In this document: in pieces, positions 50,070 to 60,000 of the stretch | Layout of the letters: each line of letters opens with the position of its first letter | Numbering within the stretch: position 1 is the stretch's first letter | Assembly: GCF_017068395.1 (NCBI RefSeq) | Contig: NZ_CP070619.1 | Coordinates: 3,100,001 to 3,164,000 of the forward strand | DNA: 64,000 bases | Source: Rhodococcus pseudokoreensis | GTDB taxonomy: Bacteria; Actinomycetota; Actinomycetes; Mycobacteriales; Mycobacteriaceae | Direction of reading: 5' to 3' | The notes under the pieces: model-generated | Told to the model about the DNA's origin: nothing | The model's database searches: none | Seen by the model: the letters and a program-made list of their open reading frames with translations, nothing else | Position numbers and translations under genes: made by a program

Positions 50070-50509
50070 GCGGGAACGCACGGGCAACCACCTTGCCGGA
50101 GTCGACCATCGCCACAATCGAACGGTCCTGCCTGCGTCTGGTGCACGAGTTCAACCACCGGGCGGACGAACAGGACAACGAAGGCCTGCTGGCCTTGTTC
50201 ACCGAAGACTGCCGGTACGACCTGGCAGGCAAAGTGGTCGACGGGAGGGCGCAGCTACGCGCTGTCCTCGCTGCCGGCCGAACGGACAGGGGCATGGTTC
50301 ACATGTCCTCGGATTTGATCCTGGATGTTCTCGACGAGACAACGGTTACCGGGCGCGGACGCGTCCTGATCGCCGAGATCTTCGGCACCGAAAGAGCGCC
50401 CATTCGATTCGCGACGTTCACCGACGAGTACCGACTCACCGACGAGGGATGGCGCATCCATCGGCGCCGATTCCGGCACATGCTCACACCGATCGACCAA
50501 CCGACCTGA
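50066..50509 (+). CDS. SnoaL/NTF2-like protein
   Basis: A 147-residue protein of the SnoaL_4/ring-hydroxylating small-subunit-like fold (LVHEFNHRADEQDNEGLLALFTEDCRYDL, then DEYRLTDEGWRIHRRRF). Coupled to the ferredoxin gene by an ATGA overlap. Members of this fold include hydratases and isomerases acting on ring compounds, so it may catalyse an unassigned step of the pathway. Confidence 0.83.
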   Translation: MSGNARATTLPESTIATIERSCLRLVHEFNHRADEQDNEGLLALFTEDCRYDLAGKVVDGRAQLRAVLAAGRTDRGMVHMSSDLILDVLDETTVTGRGRVLIAEIFGTERAPIRFATFTDEYRLTDEGWRIHRRRFRHMLTPIDQPT

Positions 50510-50546
50510 TGCCACCGCTCACGAGCCGGCCACACGAAGCAGAAGG

Positions 50547-51515
50547 ATGAACATGCAGACAACTGTGATGGAAGATGTGCCCTACGGCTACGCCGGACGC
50601 GACCTGCTGGCCGATGTCTACCGGCCAGATCCCAGCCGCGATCTCGGCATAGCCGTGGTGCAGGTTCACGGCGGTGCCTGGCGACGGGGAAGCCGGAAGA
50701 TGCTGCGGCACATGTGTGAACACATGAGTTCGCTCGGTTACACAGTTGTCGCACCTGAGTACCGGTTCCTCGACGAGGCTCCATGGCCGGCCAGCTTGCA
50801 CGACGTCAAGGCTGCCATCCGGTGGACACGCAGCAACGCGGCGAACTTCGGCGTCGACCACGATCGCATCGTGATCCAGGGGCACAGTGCGGGCGGCCAA
50901 CTCGCTCTCATGTGCGCGGGCACACAGGACGAAAGCGAGTGGGAAGGAGACAGCGGAAACCCCGACGTGTCTACCGCAGTCGCCGCGGTCGTCGCGGTCT
51001 ACCCGATCTGTCAGTTCTACCTGCAGGACCCCAGCCAGCCTCGGATGACCTATCCGCTGCCTGCCGTCGATGGCAGCATGCCGGCCTACTTCCTGCTCGA
51101 CGGTCAACCCGACGAAGCAGCGGTCCGGCAGATCAGCCCGCTGGCATACGCTGGTCCGGACTACCCGCCGACGATGTTCTGGCTCGGCGGCGACGACGGA
51201 TACACACCGGCCGAGGGAAGTTTCGCGATGTACCGGACGTTGCGCGACGCGCAGGTTCCGGTCGACCTCCACATCATCGGAGAAGGTCCCCACGCCTTCG
51301 ACCTGACCGAGTCCTACGGCGTGGAACTTCAGATCGCCGCCGATCAGTTCATCCGGCGAATGTTGCTGGAAAGGGAAGAGCGACAGGCCGCCGTGCGCAG
51401 GACTCTCCCCGAAGAGATGTGGTCTCGAACCCGGAGTGCCTCGGGACATCTCATCGGGGAAGGCACGCTGCTCTTCGACTCACCCGGATTACCGATCCTG
51501 TCCCCTGGATTCTGA
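50547..51515 (+). CDS. Alpha/beta hydrolase, HSL/esterase type
   Basis: A 322-residue hydrolase: oxyanion motif VQVHGGAWRRGS (HGGAW), nucleophile GHSAGGQLAL (about residue 114), acid region FWLGGDDGYTP and His in GEGPHAFDL. This is the BD-FAE/hormone-sensitive-lipase group acting on esters or lactones. It is placed between the P450 set and the luciferase-type monooxygenase; lactone or ester opening after Baeyer-Villiger oxidation is a fitting role. A C-terminal extension of about 40 residues follows the His. Confidence 0.85.
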   Translation: MNMQTTVMEDVPYGYAGRDLLADVYRPDPSRDLGIAVVQVHGGAWRRGSRKMLRHMCEHMSSLGYTVVAPEYRFLDEAPWPASLHDVKAAIRWTRSNAANFGVDHDRIVIQGHSAGGQLALMCAGTQDESEWEGDSGNPDVSTAVAAVVAVYPICQFYLQDPSQPRMTYPLPAVDGSMPAYFLLDGQPDEAAVRQISPLAYAGPDYPPTMFWLGGDDGYTPAEGSFAMYRTLRDAQVPVDLHIIGEGPHAFDLTESYGVELQIAADQFIRRMLLEREERQAAVRRTLPEEMWSRTRSASGHLIGEGTLLFDSPGLPILSPGF

Positions 51516-51626
51516 TCCTCGATCGACTTTCGAACCTGTCCGAGACGCGAAACCGCCCCGCCCAGGCAGTCCATCGACGTCCAGCCGACAGCCACACCAC
51601 CAAGCGCCAACGCGAGGAGATATGAA

Positions 51627-52766
51627 ATGAGACTGGGTTATTTCGCCATGCCCTTTCACCCTGAGCATCGAGATTGGCGCGAGACGCTCGAGGAAGATCG
51701 CCAGGCCATCATCCTGGCCGATCACCTCGGGTTCTACGACGCTTTCATCGGCGAGCATCTCACCGATCGTTCGGAAAGCGTTACGAACTCGATGCTGTTC
51801 CTGGCCACCCTCATTCACGACACGACCCAGATTCGGCTCGGCACCGGCACCAGCAATCTTTCCCACACCCATCCAGCTTTGATCGCCGTCAATGCCGCAA
51901 TGTTCGACCATCTCTCCAACGGCCGGTTCATCCTGGGAGTCAGCCCCGGCGCCCTTCCGTCCGACGCCGAACTGCTCGGCATCCTGGACGCAGACCGCAA
52001 TGCCATGTTCGCCGACTCGATCGACGTGATCACCGAACTGTGGCAACGCGACGCTCCGTACGACATCGGCGCACCAGGTGATCGATTCCACGTCACCACC
52101 CAGCGCACCCACGCGCCGGAACTCGGGCTCGGCGCTGTACACAAGCCACTCCAGCAACCCCGCCCCGAGATCGTCGGCACTGTGGTCGCGCCCTACTCGA
52201 AGGGTGTCCTCGCCATGGGCGCCAGAGACTTCCACCCCCTCTCCGCGAACTTCCTGCTCCCGCAATGGGTCGCCACGCATTGGCCCAACTACGCCGAGGG
52301 AACGGAATCGGTGGGTAGAACGGCCGACCGGGCCGACTGGCGGGTGGCACGTACGATTTTCGTCGCCGACGACGAGGCGACTGCCCGTTCATACGGGCGC
52401 GAAGATCCCGCAAGCCCCTACCGGCACTACTACGAGAAGATGCTGCGGAAGATGGCGATGGGTGGACGCCTCAACCTGTTCAAGTCCCGCCAGGACCAAC
52501 CGGACAGCGACGTCACCCTCGACAGCACCCTCGACTCCCTCGTCATCGCCGGAACGCCTCAATCAGTGGCAGAGCAGATCCTCGACCTCAACCGACAGGT
52601 CGGCGGGTTCGGCGAGATCGTGTATGCCGGTATGGATTGGGTCGACGATCGTCTCGGCCGCCGATCGATGGAGTTGATTGCGAACGAGGTACTTCCCATC
52701 GTCAACGCGGAACTGGCGAAGCAGGTACCGGAACTGGCCGCCGACGTGAGCGAAGCCGTCAGCTGA
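51627..52766 (+). CDS. LLM-class flavin-dependent monooxygenase
   Basis: A 379-residue luciferase-like TIM barrel: MRLGYFAMPFHPEHRDW, DHLGFYDAFIGEHLTDR, RLGTGTSNLSHTHPALIAVNAAMFDHLSNGRF and a C-terminal GTPQSVAEQILDL. The first portion resembles limonene-monooxygenase-like and type II Baeyer-Villiger enzymes, which take reduced FMN from a separate reductase. The reductase fusion gene follows at once. Together they probably oxygenate the ketone made from the P450 product. ATG 51627 has AGGAGATATGAA upstream. Confidence 0.88.
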   Translation: MRLGYFAMPFHPEHRDWRETLEEDRQAIILADHLGFYDAFIGEHLTDRSESVTNSMLFLATLIHDTTQIRLGTGTSNLSHTHPALIAVNAAMFDHLSNGRFILGVSPGALPSDAELLGILDADRNAMFADSIDVITELWQRDAPYDIGAPGDRFHVTTQRTHAPELGLGAVHKPLQQPRPEIVGTVVAPYSKGVLAMGARDFHPLSANFLLPQWVATHWPNYAEGTESVGRTADRADWRVARTIFVADDEATARSYGREDPASPYRHYYEKMLRKMAMGGRLNLFKSRQDQPDSDVTLDSTLDSLVIAGTPQSVAEQILDLNRQVGGFGEIVYAGMDWVDDRLGRRSMELIANEVLPIVNAELAKQVPELAADVSEAVS

Positions 52767-52800
52767 GAACCGGGCCGAATCGAGGATGGGACCATCACGC

Positions 52801-53961
52801 ATGTCGAGAACAACAGTGGACTGCGACGGGAAAGACAGCGTCACCTTCCGGAACATCGCCGGGCATCTGGCCAGTGGGGTCACCGTGATCACCACCAGTG
52901 TCGGGGGCCAAGCCCATGGGATGACGGCGAGTTCCGTCACCTCGCTATCGCTCGACCCTCCAACCATGCTGGCCTGCTTGAATCGTCGGGCGCCGACAGC
53001 TGACGCCGTACAGAGTGCCGGCAAATTCGGGATCAACATTCTCGGATCGGGGCAGGAGGGTCTGGCAAGTCAGTTCGCGGTACCCAGCGAGGACAAGTTT
53101 CGCGGCGTCGCACTCGCCACCGCGCCCGAGGGAATACCTCTCCTCGCCGACGCCCACGCACAGATCGAATGCGAGGTAGCCGACACCATCGATGTGGCGA
53201 CCCACCGAATCATCATCGGACGGGTTGTGCGCGCGCGGGCAAGCGAGGGGCAGCCTCTGGCCTACTATCGCGGTGGCTTCGGGCGTTTCCAACACGTCGA
53301 CGACGAAAGGGCGTATGACGCAATTCGCTCTCGCATTCTGAGCGGCGGGTGGGTGCGGAGATGCTTCCAGGGTGATGAACTCGCGGGCGAAATGGGTATC
53401 GACGGGTCCGCCACGTTCTATGCCCTGACCAGACTCGGCATCGAGGGCATCGTCGAATGGAGGCCGGGTGAAGGCTATTGCATCACCGAATGCGACGTCC
53501 GTATGGCCGAGGAGGCATTCGATGCCAGGTCGACCACCGAACTCGGCATCATCCACACCTGTCTCGAGCATGCGGACCAGCGCGAGATCGACCGGCTGGC
53601 CGAACCATTCGACGCCATGGCCGCATTCATGGTCAACGACACCTTCACGGACGCGAAAGCGTTCATGGAGGCCAACTTCGCCTTCCACCGGGCGATCGTG
53701 GCACTGGCCCAGAACTCCGCTCTCACCGCCGGCTTCGAACGGCTGCATCTCACTCAGATCATGGCACGCCTCCAGGGCGTGACCACGCAGTCGTCGCGCG
53801 CCTTCATCGAGGTGCAACGCCGCCTTCTGGAGGCACTGCAGCGCCGGGACGTCGGCGGCGCGTCCGAAGCTGTGCGGGAATACACCGACCTCGCCAAGGC
53901 ACGGGCGCGGCAGCTGACCGAATCCCAGTCCGACGAGCAGCAGCTGACCAATCGCCCGTAG
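52801..53961 (+). CDS. Flavin reductase fused to a GntR-family regulator
   Basis: A 386-residue two-part protein. Residues about 10-165 are a flavin reductase domain (FRNIAGHLASGVTVITT, GMTASSVTSLSLDPPTMLACLN, KFGINILG, DVATHRIIIGRV, PLAYYRGGFGRF). Residues about 175-235 form a complete GntR winged helix (YDAIRSRILSGGW, ELAGEMGIDGSATFYALTRLGIEGIVEWRPGEGYCI), and about 240-370 an FCD ligand domain with conserved His/Asp positions (ANFAFHRAIVAL). The reductase supplies FMNH2 to the monooxygenase, while the GntR half may regulate the operon. The linked fold suggests flavin- or redox-sensitive control. Confidence 0.87.
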   Translation: MSRTTVDCDGKDSVTFRNIAGHLASGVTVITTSVGGQAHGMTASSVTSLSLDPPTMLACLNRRAPTADAVQSAGKFGINILGSGQEGLASQFAVPSEDKFRGVALATAPEGIPLLADAHAQIECEVADTIDVATHRIIIGRVVRARASEGQPLAYYRGGFGRFQHVDDERAYDAIRSRILSGGWVRRCFQGDELAGEMGIDGSATFYALTRLGIEGIVEWRPGEGYCITECDVRMAEEAFDARSTTELGIIHTCLEHADQREIDRLAEPFDAMAAFMVNDTFTDAKAFMEANFAFHRAIVALAQNSALTAGFERLHLTQIMARLQGVTTQSSRAFIEVQRRLLEALQRRDVGGASEAVREYTDLAKARARQLTESQSDEQQLTNRP

Positions 53962-53988
53962 GGCACCACGAGCAGAAGGAGACACCAC

Positions 53989-55995
53989 ATGACCGAGGGC
54001 ACTGCCGACCGCCCGGGTCCCGCAGCGACGGCGGACGTGATCTGGTCGCCCAACCCCGACACTGCGCGCAATTCGCAGATCGAGCGGTTCCGGAATTACG
54101 TGAACAACCGTCACACCCTCGCCTTGGACGACTACCAGGCGTTGTGGCGTTGGTCGGTCGAAGACCTTGCCGGATACTGGTCGACTCTCGCCGAGTTCTA
54201 CGACATTCAGTTCTCGTCCGACTACACGTGTGTGCTCGCCACCGAGACGATGCCCGGCGCTCAGTGGTTTCCGGGTGGCCGTCTGAACTACGCCGACCAA
54301 GTTCTCCGGCATCGCGCCTCGGAGGGATCGGCAATCGTCCACGTCGCAGAATCAGGCGACCGCAGCGAGATGTCGTGGAGTGAGCTGCATCGTCAGGTCG
54401 CCGCACTGGCACGGTCGCTCCGGGATGTCGGTGTCCGCGAGGGTGATCGGGTTGTCGGGTACCTGCCGAACATTCCGCAGGCGGCCGTCGCCTTCCTTGC
54501 TGCTGCTGCGGTGGGTGCCACGTGGGCTGTCTGTGGTCAGGATTTCGCGGCGAACGGGGCGGCAGATCGACTGGGCCAACTCGGACCGGTCGTCCTGGTG
54601 ACGGCGGACGGTTACGAGCACCGCGGCCAGCGCTACGACCGGCGCGCCGAGGTATCGACTCTGGTCGGCCTGCTGCCGACGTTGCGCGCCGTGGTGACGG
54701 TTCCCACGTTGGGTCTCGCTCCCCGCGAACCCCGAGATCTGAGAGAGATTTCATGGCTCGACGCGACGGCAGGTGAATCAGAACTGTCTACGGCACAGGT
54801 GCCGTTCGATCACCCGCTGTGGGTGGTGTTCACTTCCGGCACCACCGGAAAACCCAAGGGCATCGTTCACGGCCATGGTGGAGTTCTGCTCGCTCACATC
54901 GCACAATTGGGTCTCCAGTTCGACACCGGTCCGCGCGATCGCTGGTTCTGGTACACCACACCGACCTGGATGCTGTGGAACCTGAACGTTTCAACGCTTC
55001 TCCTCGGCGCCTGCCTCATCACGTACGCCGGTGATGCAACCTACCCCGAGGCCGACCGGCTCTGGCAGGTCACCGAGGACACCGGCGCCACGCTGTTCGG
55101 CGCCAGCGCAGGGTATCTCGGACTCAGCGAGACGCAGGGGCTGACCCCTCGTGCCACTTATGGCCTCTCAGCGCTGAGAACGGTCGGGTCCACGGGAGCC
55201 CCGCTGGCCGAGTCGGTATACGGCTGGGCATCGGCCGCTGTGGGTGAGCACATACCGCTCGTGTCGAGTACCGGCGGAACCGACGTGGTCGGCGCATTCG
55301 CAGGCGGTGCACCGACACTGTCCGTGCGCGCGGGCCGGATCTCGGCACCCGTTCTCGGTGTCGCGCTCGATTCGTGGTCGCACGACGGGAAGCCGGTTCG
55401 TGACACCGTGGGTGAACTGGTGATCACCCGACCGATGCCATCCATGCCTTTGCGGTTCTGGAACGATCCCGGTGGAGAGCGGCTCCGGGACAGCTACTTC
55501 AGCACGTACCCCGGCGTCTGGCGGCACGGTGACTGGGTGACGATCTGGTCGGACGACCTCTCGATGACGGTGCACGGGAGATCCGACGCAACACTCAACC
55601 GCGGCGGGGTCCGACTGGGAAGCGCCGAGATCAACCACGCTGCGGAGCGACTCCCCGAGGTCCTCGAGGCGATGGCTCTGGGAATCGAGGAACCCGGCGG
55701 CGGGTACTGGATGCCGCTCTTCGTCGTTCTGCGACCCGGTGAGATTCTCACGGAGAGCATTCGGGATCGTCTCGTGGAGCAGATCGGATCACGGCTGTCG
55801 CGGCGGCACGTACCCGATGACATCGTCGCGGTCGACGCTCTCCCCCACACCAAGACGGGAAAGATGCTCGAGATACCGATCAAGCGAATCCTCCAGGGCG
55901 CCGATCCAGCGGATGTCGTCAGCCGTGAGGCGGTCGACGACTGGGCGGCGCTCGCACGGTTCACCGCGCTCCGTCGCGTTCCGAACAACCGCTGA
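53989..55995 (+). CDS. Acetoacetyl-CoA synthetase-like acyl-CoA ligase
   Basis: A 668-residue ANL enzyme with the ACAS-N region (FRNYVNNRHTLALDDYQALWRWSVEDLAGYW), P-loop FTSGTTGKPKGIVHGHGG, the STGGTDVVGAF adenylate motif and C-terminal Lys in HTKTGKMLEIPIKRIL. Length and layout match acetoacetate-CoA ligase. In this catabolic operon it may activate a beta-keto or branched acid produced by ring cleavage. ATG 53989 follows AGAAGGAGAC. Confidence 0.9.
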   Translation: MTEGTADRPGPAATADVIWSPNPDTARNSQIERFRNYVNNRHTLALDDYQALWRWSVEDLAGYWSTLAEFYDIQFSSDYTCVLATETMPGAQWFPGGRLNYADQVLRHRASEGSAIVHVAESGDRSEMSWSELHRQVAALARSLRDVGVREGDRVVGYLPNIPQAAVAFLAAAAVGATWAVCGQDFAANGAADRLGQLGPVVLVTADGYEHRGQRYDRRAEVSTLVGLLPTLRAVVTVPTLGLAPREPRDLREISWLDATAGESELSTAQVPFDHPLWVVFTSGTTGKPKGIVHGHGGVLLAHIAQLGLQFDTGPRDRWFWYTTPTWMLWNLNVSTLLLGACLITYAGDATYPEADRLWQVTEDTGATLFGASAGYLGLSETQGLTPRATYGLSALRTVGSTGAPLAESVYGWASAAVGEHIPLVSSTGGTDVVGAFAGGAPTLSVRAGRISAPVLGVALDSWSHDGKPVRDTVGELVITRPMPSMPLRFWNDPGGERLRDSYFSTYPGVWRHGDWVTIWSDDLSMTVHGRSDATLNRGGVRLGSAEINHAAERLPEVLEAMALGIEEPGGGYWMPLFVVLRPGEILTESIRDRLVEQIGSRLSRRHVPDDIVAVDALPHTKTGKMLEIPIKRILQGADPADVVSREAVDDWAALARFTALRRVPNNR

Positions 55996-56055
55996 CGATC
56001 GACAACAGGCGACACACAATAACGCCCGAACAAAGAACACGGAGTCCGATCAACC

Positions 56056-56871
56056 ATGGCTGCACATAGCACGAACATCAGTGAACCCAGCTCATTTACA
56101 GACCATTTCGTCAAGACCTCCCTGGGCGACGTACATTTCCGGAGAGGCGGCGAGGGGCCGCCGCTCGTGCTGTTGCACAGCAATGGGCTGTCGTGGCACG
56201 AGTTCGAGATGTCGCTGCAGCCGCTGGCCGAACGTTTCGACGTCATTGCGTGGGACATGCCCGGCCAGGGCGATTCGTCCCCCGTTTCGTGGGACACGTC
56301 CATCGACAGCTACGCCGACGCCGTCAGTGAACTCATCACCGAACTGGGGATTCGACGACCGCTCGTCGCCGGGTGCTCAGTCGGTGCCTTCATCGCCGTC
56401 TCGCTCGCATCACGCCGGCCCGAACAACTCGCCGGACTGGTGCTGGCAGAGTTTCAGACCGGCGGCGCCGAGTGGTTCGCAAGGAACTGGGACACGGTGG
56501 AGGCACTCTTCGGCGTCCCGTCGATGTCTTTCGACCAGGTGCAGGCACGACTCGCGCGACCGGTCGGTGACGATGTCGCCCAGCGCTGGAACATCGATCG
56601 CAACAAGGCCGGCTCGCGGTCGATGATGGGAGTCATGTGGGCAATCCGGCGGTTCGACATCATGACGGCCCTCGAATCCCTCGAGGTCCCCGTCGTCGCA
56701 CTGTTCGGCGATGCCGGCCCGACAATCGCGAATGCCGGCGCGGTCGAGCAGGTGCTCGGCAGGCAAGCGTCGATTCACACGGTCCCGGGTGCAGGTCATT
56801 TCGTCAGTGTCGACCAGCCGGACAGGTTCACGAAGTCGGTCATCGATCTTGCGGATCGCATCGCGAACTGA
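56056..56871 (+). CDS. Alpha/beta hydrolase
   Basis: A 271-residue hydrolase: LVLLHSNGLSWHE, WDMPGQGDS, nucleophile elbow GCSVGAF (about residue 107), VALFGDAGPT with the acid and PGAGHFVSVDQP with the His. The pattern is close to 3-oxoadipate enol-lactonase-like enzymes. Second hydrolase of this operon, so it may open a lactone or enol-lactone. Confidence 0.88.
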   Translation: MAAHSTNISEPSSFTDHFVKTSLGDVHFRRGGEGPPLVLLHSNGLSWHEFEMSLQPLAERFDVIAWDMPGQGDSSPVSWDTSIDSYADAVSELITELGIRRPLVAGCSVGAFIAVSLASRRPEQLAGLVLAEFQTGGAEWFARNWDTVEALFGVPSMSFDQVQARLARPVGDDVAQRWNIDRNKAGSRSMMGVMWAIRRFDIMTALESLEVPVVALFGDAGPTIANAGAVEQVLGRQASIHTVPGAGHFVSVDQPDRFTKSVIDLADRIAN

Positions 56872-56919
56872 AATGCGTTTCGAATAAGCCGGTTTCACAG
56901 ACGAAAGGACCCATACCCG

Positions 56920-58416
56920 ATGACTGCCACCCACGCTGCTGCAGATCCCGTCCAGACCGATCCCCCGGCTGCCGTCCTGCGTGAGCTTCTCGACACCCAG
57001 CGCGCGGCGTACCTGGCCGAAGGACCACCGAGCGCCGACGTGCGCCTCGACCGCATCGATCGATTTGCCGCTTGCATTCTCGAATTCGCCGACGAGCTGT
57101 CCGAGGCGCTCGATGCCGACTTCGGCAGCCGACCCCGGGTCGCCAATCTCGGCACGGACATCCTCGGGGTGGTCTCCAGCGTCAAGCTGATTCGCAAGAA
57201 CATCGCACTCTGGATGCAGGACGAAATAGTCCCTGGATCGGAGGAGGCCGGCACACCCACCTTCATTCAGACTCGCCCCAAAGGCGTCGTCGGCGTCATC
57301 GGGCCGTGGAACTTTCCTGTCCAGTTGGTGGCCCTCCCCGCTATCGAAGCACTAGCTGCCGGAAACCGCGTGATGATCAAGTTCTCGGACATCCCTGACC
57401 GGACCGCAGACGTATTCGCCAGAGCCATCGCGGTTCGCATGGACCCCGAAGAGGTCGCCGTCGTCCGGGGCGACGTGAGGACCGCATCATCGTTCTCGGA
57501 CCTGCCCTTCGATCACATCATCTTCACCGGCTCGCCCGCCGTCGGAGCCGTCGTCGCGGAAGCGGCCGGCAGAAACCTGGTGCCACTCACTCTCGAACTG
57601 GGCGGAAAGAACCCGGTCGTCCTCGGGCCGGATGCCGACATCGCACTTGCGGCCGAACGCATATCGGGTGTCCGGCTACTCAACGGCGGTCAGATCTGCC
57701 TGTGCCCCGACTACGTGTTCGTGCCACGAGCAGAACTCGACCATTTCGTCTCGGCCTACGAGCAGTCGGTGCGAACGCACTTCCCGACCTATGTGGACAA
57801 CCCTGCTGTCGTGTCGATCATCAACGACCGCAACTTCGACCGAGTCATGGGGCTGATCGAGGATGCAGCGGCAAAGGGGGCGCGGGTCGTCACCATCGCG
57901 CCGCCCGGCGAACTGGCGGCTCTGCCGAGCCGCTCGCGACGGCGCATTCCGCCCACCATGCTGCTCGGCGTGACGTCAGATATGAAGATTGCGTCCGAAG
58001 AAATCTTCGGACCAGTAGTGGTCGTCTACCCCTATGACGAACTGTCAGAAGCAATTTCCTACATCACTTCAAAGCCGAGCCCGTTGGCAGCGTACTGGTT
58101 CGGTTCCGACAGCCCTGAATTCAGGGAGTTCCTGTTGCGGACGAACTCCGGCGGGGTGACGCGGAACGATCTGGCTGTGCACTGGCGCGTTGTCGGCGCA
58201 CCGTCCGGCGGCATCGGACGTAGCGGAATGGGTGCCTACTCCGGCAAGGTCGGATTCGACACCTTCAGCCACAAGCGGACGATCACGGTGAGCAATGCGG
58301 CGCACGGGTTCGCTGCGCCGTTCATCCCACCGGCAGGCGAAGCCGAAGCGGACGTGATCCGTGAGCTCATCGGCGGCGCCTACGAGGAGATTCAGGCTCG
58401 GATCCAGGCGTCGTAA
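56920..58416 (+). CDS. Coniferyl-aldehyde-dehydrogenase-like aldehyde dehydrogenase
   Basis: A 498-residue aldehyde dehydrogenase lacking the N-terminal extension of classical forms: VGVIGPWNFPVQL, FTGSPAVGAVVAEAA, Glu in LELGGKNPVV, Cys in NGGQICLCPDYVFVP and SEEIFGPVVVVYPY. The CPDYVFV segment and helix-rich N terminus match the coniferyl/hydrophobic aldehyde (class 3-like) group. It likely oxidises the aldehyde released after ring opening. It converges with the PucR-like gene. Confidence 0.9.
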   Translation: MTATHAAADPVQTDPPAAVLRELLDTQRAAYLAEGPPSADVRLDRIDRFAACILEFADELSEALDADFGSRPRVANLGTDILGVVSSVKLIRKNIALWMQDEIVPGSEEAGTPTFIQTRPKGVVGVIGPWNFPVQLVALPAIEALAAGNRVMIKFSDIPDRTADVFARAIAVRMDPEEVAVVRGDVRTASSFSDLPFDHIIFTGSPAVGAVVAEAAGRNLVPLTLELGGKNPVVLGPDADIALAAERISGVRLLNGGQICLCPDYVFVPRAELDHFVSAYEQSVRTHFPTYVDNPAVVSIINDRNFDRVMGLIEDAAAKGARVVTIAPPGELAALPSRSRRRIPPTMLLGVTSDMKIASEEIFGPVVVVYPYDELSEAISYITSKPSPLAAYWFGSDSPEFREFLLRTNSGGVTRNDLAVHWRVVGAPSGGIGRSGMGAYSGKVGFDTFSHKRTITVSNAAHGFAAPFIPPAGEAEADVIRELIGGAYEEIQARIQAS

Positions 58417-58427
58417 ACCGGCCGGTG

Positions 58428-59681
58428 TCAGTTGCCCCCGGTCTCGGATTCCTTCGGAGTTCTGCCCATCGTCTCTCTCAGCCGGAGTGCGATTTGCAGC
58501 TCTGTCCGGCGGTCGGCCAGGGAATGACCGAGGATCTCCTCGGCGCGCCGGAGCCTGTTGCGGACCGTGTGCTCGTGCACGTCCAGAGCGATCGCCGTCT
58601 GGACGTGGCTTCCGTACGTGTAGGAGGCGGCCACGGTCTGCCTGATCCGCTCGGCCACTGGACTGGCCTCGGCCAATTGGCCCAGCTCGTCCTCGACGAA
58701 CCGCCGAGCAGCGGCAGAGTCCTGGAGCAGCAGTACTTCGAGCCGCACGTCCGGGTAGTACAGGACCGGGCCGATCGCAGTTCCATCGACACGAAGCTTC
58801 GCCATCTCACCCAGTGCGCCGTGCGTCTGACGTAGTCCGTTCACACCCACAGCGGCGCTGGTCACCGACACGGTCAACTTGCGGCGCCGTACCTCGTCGA
58901 GGATCGACTCGACGGCGGCAGTGGGCCACGCGCGGGGTCGTCCCAGCCAGAAGATCGTCTGAGCGACCCCCACGTGGAGAGACAACACACCGACTGCCCC
59001 CGACAGCTGCCGTAGGTCCTGAACGATTCGAGTTGCCTCGGCCGGCGCCACCTCACTGATCTCGACTGCCACATGAGCATGCGACAGGTCGTAACCGATG
59101 ATCGACAGAAGGTCCGACGACCGGACCGAGTCCGTCCTGTGCAGTAGATCGAGGACAACCTGCTCGCGGAGTTGCTGCCCGGTCCGGCGCAGTTCAGCCT
59201 CTTGTTCCGCAAATTCGGCCGCTACCAGTCCCTGGACATGGTCGGAGTAGGCGAGCATTCTCATCACGCTGGACAGCAGATCGGCGCTCACCGTGGAAGC
59301 AGGGAGCTCCTGCCGCGCGCCCTCGTCGATGACAATGGAGCCCCAGTGGTCGACCGCAACCTGTATGCCCAGGCGGTACGAGTGCTGGAGTGCGCTCTGG
59401 GCGATCCCGATCTCTGCTTGTTTGCGTGCGAACACTGCGGGCTCCCGCAGTTCGAACGCACCCAGTTCGACAGTGCCGAGCAAGTAGCTCTGCATGTTAC
59501 GCATGTTCTCGAGGATGCTGGCCCGGAGTAACTCCAGAAAATGATCGTCACCCCGCCGGTTCGGGAACGCCCCGTCCGTGTCCACGCTGGCGATTCGCTC
59601 GATCAGAGCGTCGAGATCCCACTCCGAGAGCCGTGCGCGCAACCATTGAGGTACCGGGTTCGGAGTCGGGATTCCGTTCAA
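58428..59681 (-). CDS. PucR/CdaR-type transcriptional regulator
   Basis: A 417-residue regulator with an N-terminal helical sensory region (QSALQHSYRLGIQVAVDHWG), a GGDEF-like middle and a C-terminal PucR helix-turn-helix: YGSHVQTAIALDVHEHTVRNRLRRAEEIL. It starts at a TTG (59681), preceded by GTGAGG; no other in-frame start fits before the fold. Two similar palindromes (59703-59714 and 59741-59753) lie just upstream. It probably controls the catabolic operon and the divergent SDR-reductase pair. Confidence 0.85.
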   Translation of the reverse strand: MNGIPTPNPVPQWLRARLSEWDLDALIERIASVDTDGAFPNRRGDDHFLELLRASILENMRNMQSYLLGTVELGAFELREPAVFARKQAEIGIAQSALQHSYRLGIQVAVDHWGSIVIDEGARQELPASTVSADLLSSVMRMLAYSDHVQGLVAAEFAEQEAELRRTGQQLREQVVLDLLHRTDSVRSSDLLSIIGYDLSHAHVAVEISEVAPAEATRIVQDLRQLSGAVGVLSLHVGVAQTIFWLGRPRAWPTAAVESILDEVRRRKLTVSVTSAAVGVNGLRQTHGALGEMAKLRVDGTAIGPVLYYPDVRLEVLLLQDSAAARRFVEDELGQLAEASPVAERIRQTVAASYTYGSHVQTAIALDVHEHTVRNRLRRAEEILGHSLADRRTELQIALRLRETMGRTPKESETGGN

Positions 59682-60000
59682 TTACCTCACCTACCTGCGC
59701 CAACCGATATCGGTCGAAGATTACCCCGGCCGATCGAGCCACCGGTATCCGGTAGCCGGATTCGGGGCTGCCGCGCTGCGGCCATCCATCCTGTCACCGT
59801 GAAAGTCGCCATCACGCAAGGCGTCATTTCGGAGCCCCGGACCTCGCATCAACCGTGAAGTAATTCAGGCCACAATCGCGGCAGACTGGCCTCACTGGAT
59901 CCTCGCATCCGCGCACGCTGCGAGGTCCCCGCGGGCTTGCGCACTGGCTCCGACATGTGCAGACATCGCGTGCGCCTGACAACCAACGAAGAGGGACAGC
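59682..60000. promoter_or_regulatory. Divergent control region with twin palindromes
   Basis: 319 bases without a gene between the PucR-like regulator and the SDR gene. The region contains the perfect ACCGATATCGGT (59703-59714) and ACCGGTATCCGGT (59741-59753), 38 bases apart, which are candidate binding sites for the adjacent regulator. Confidence 0.5.
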
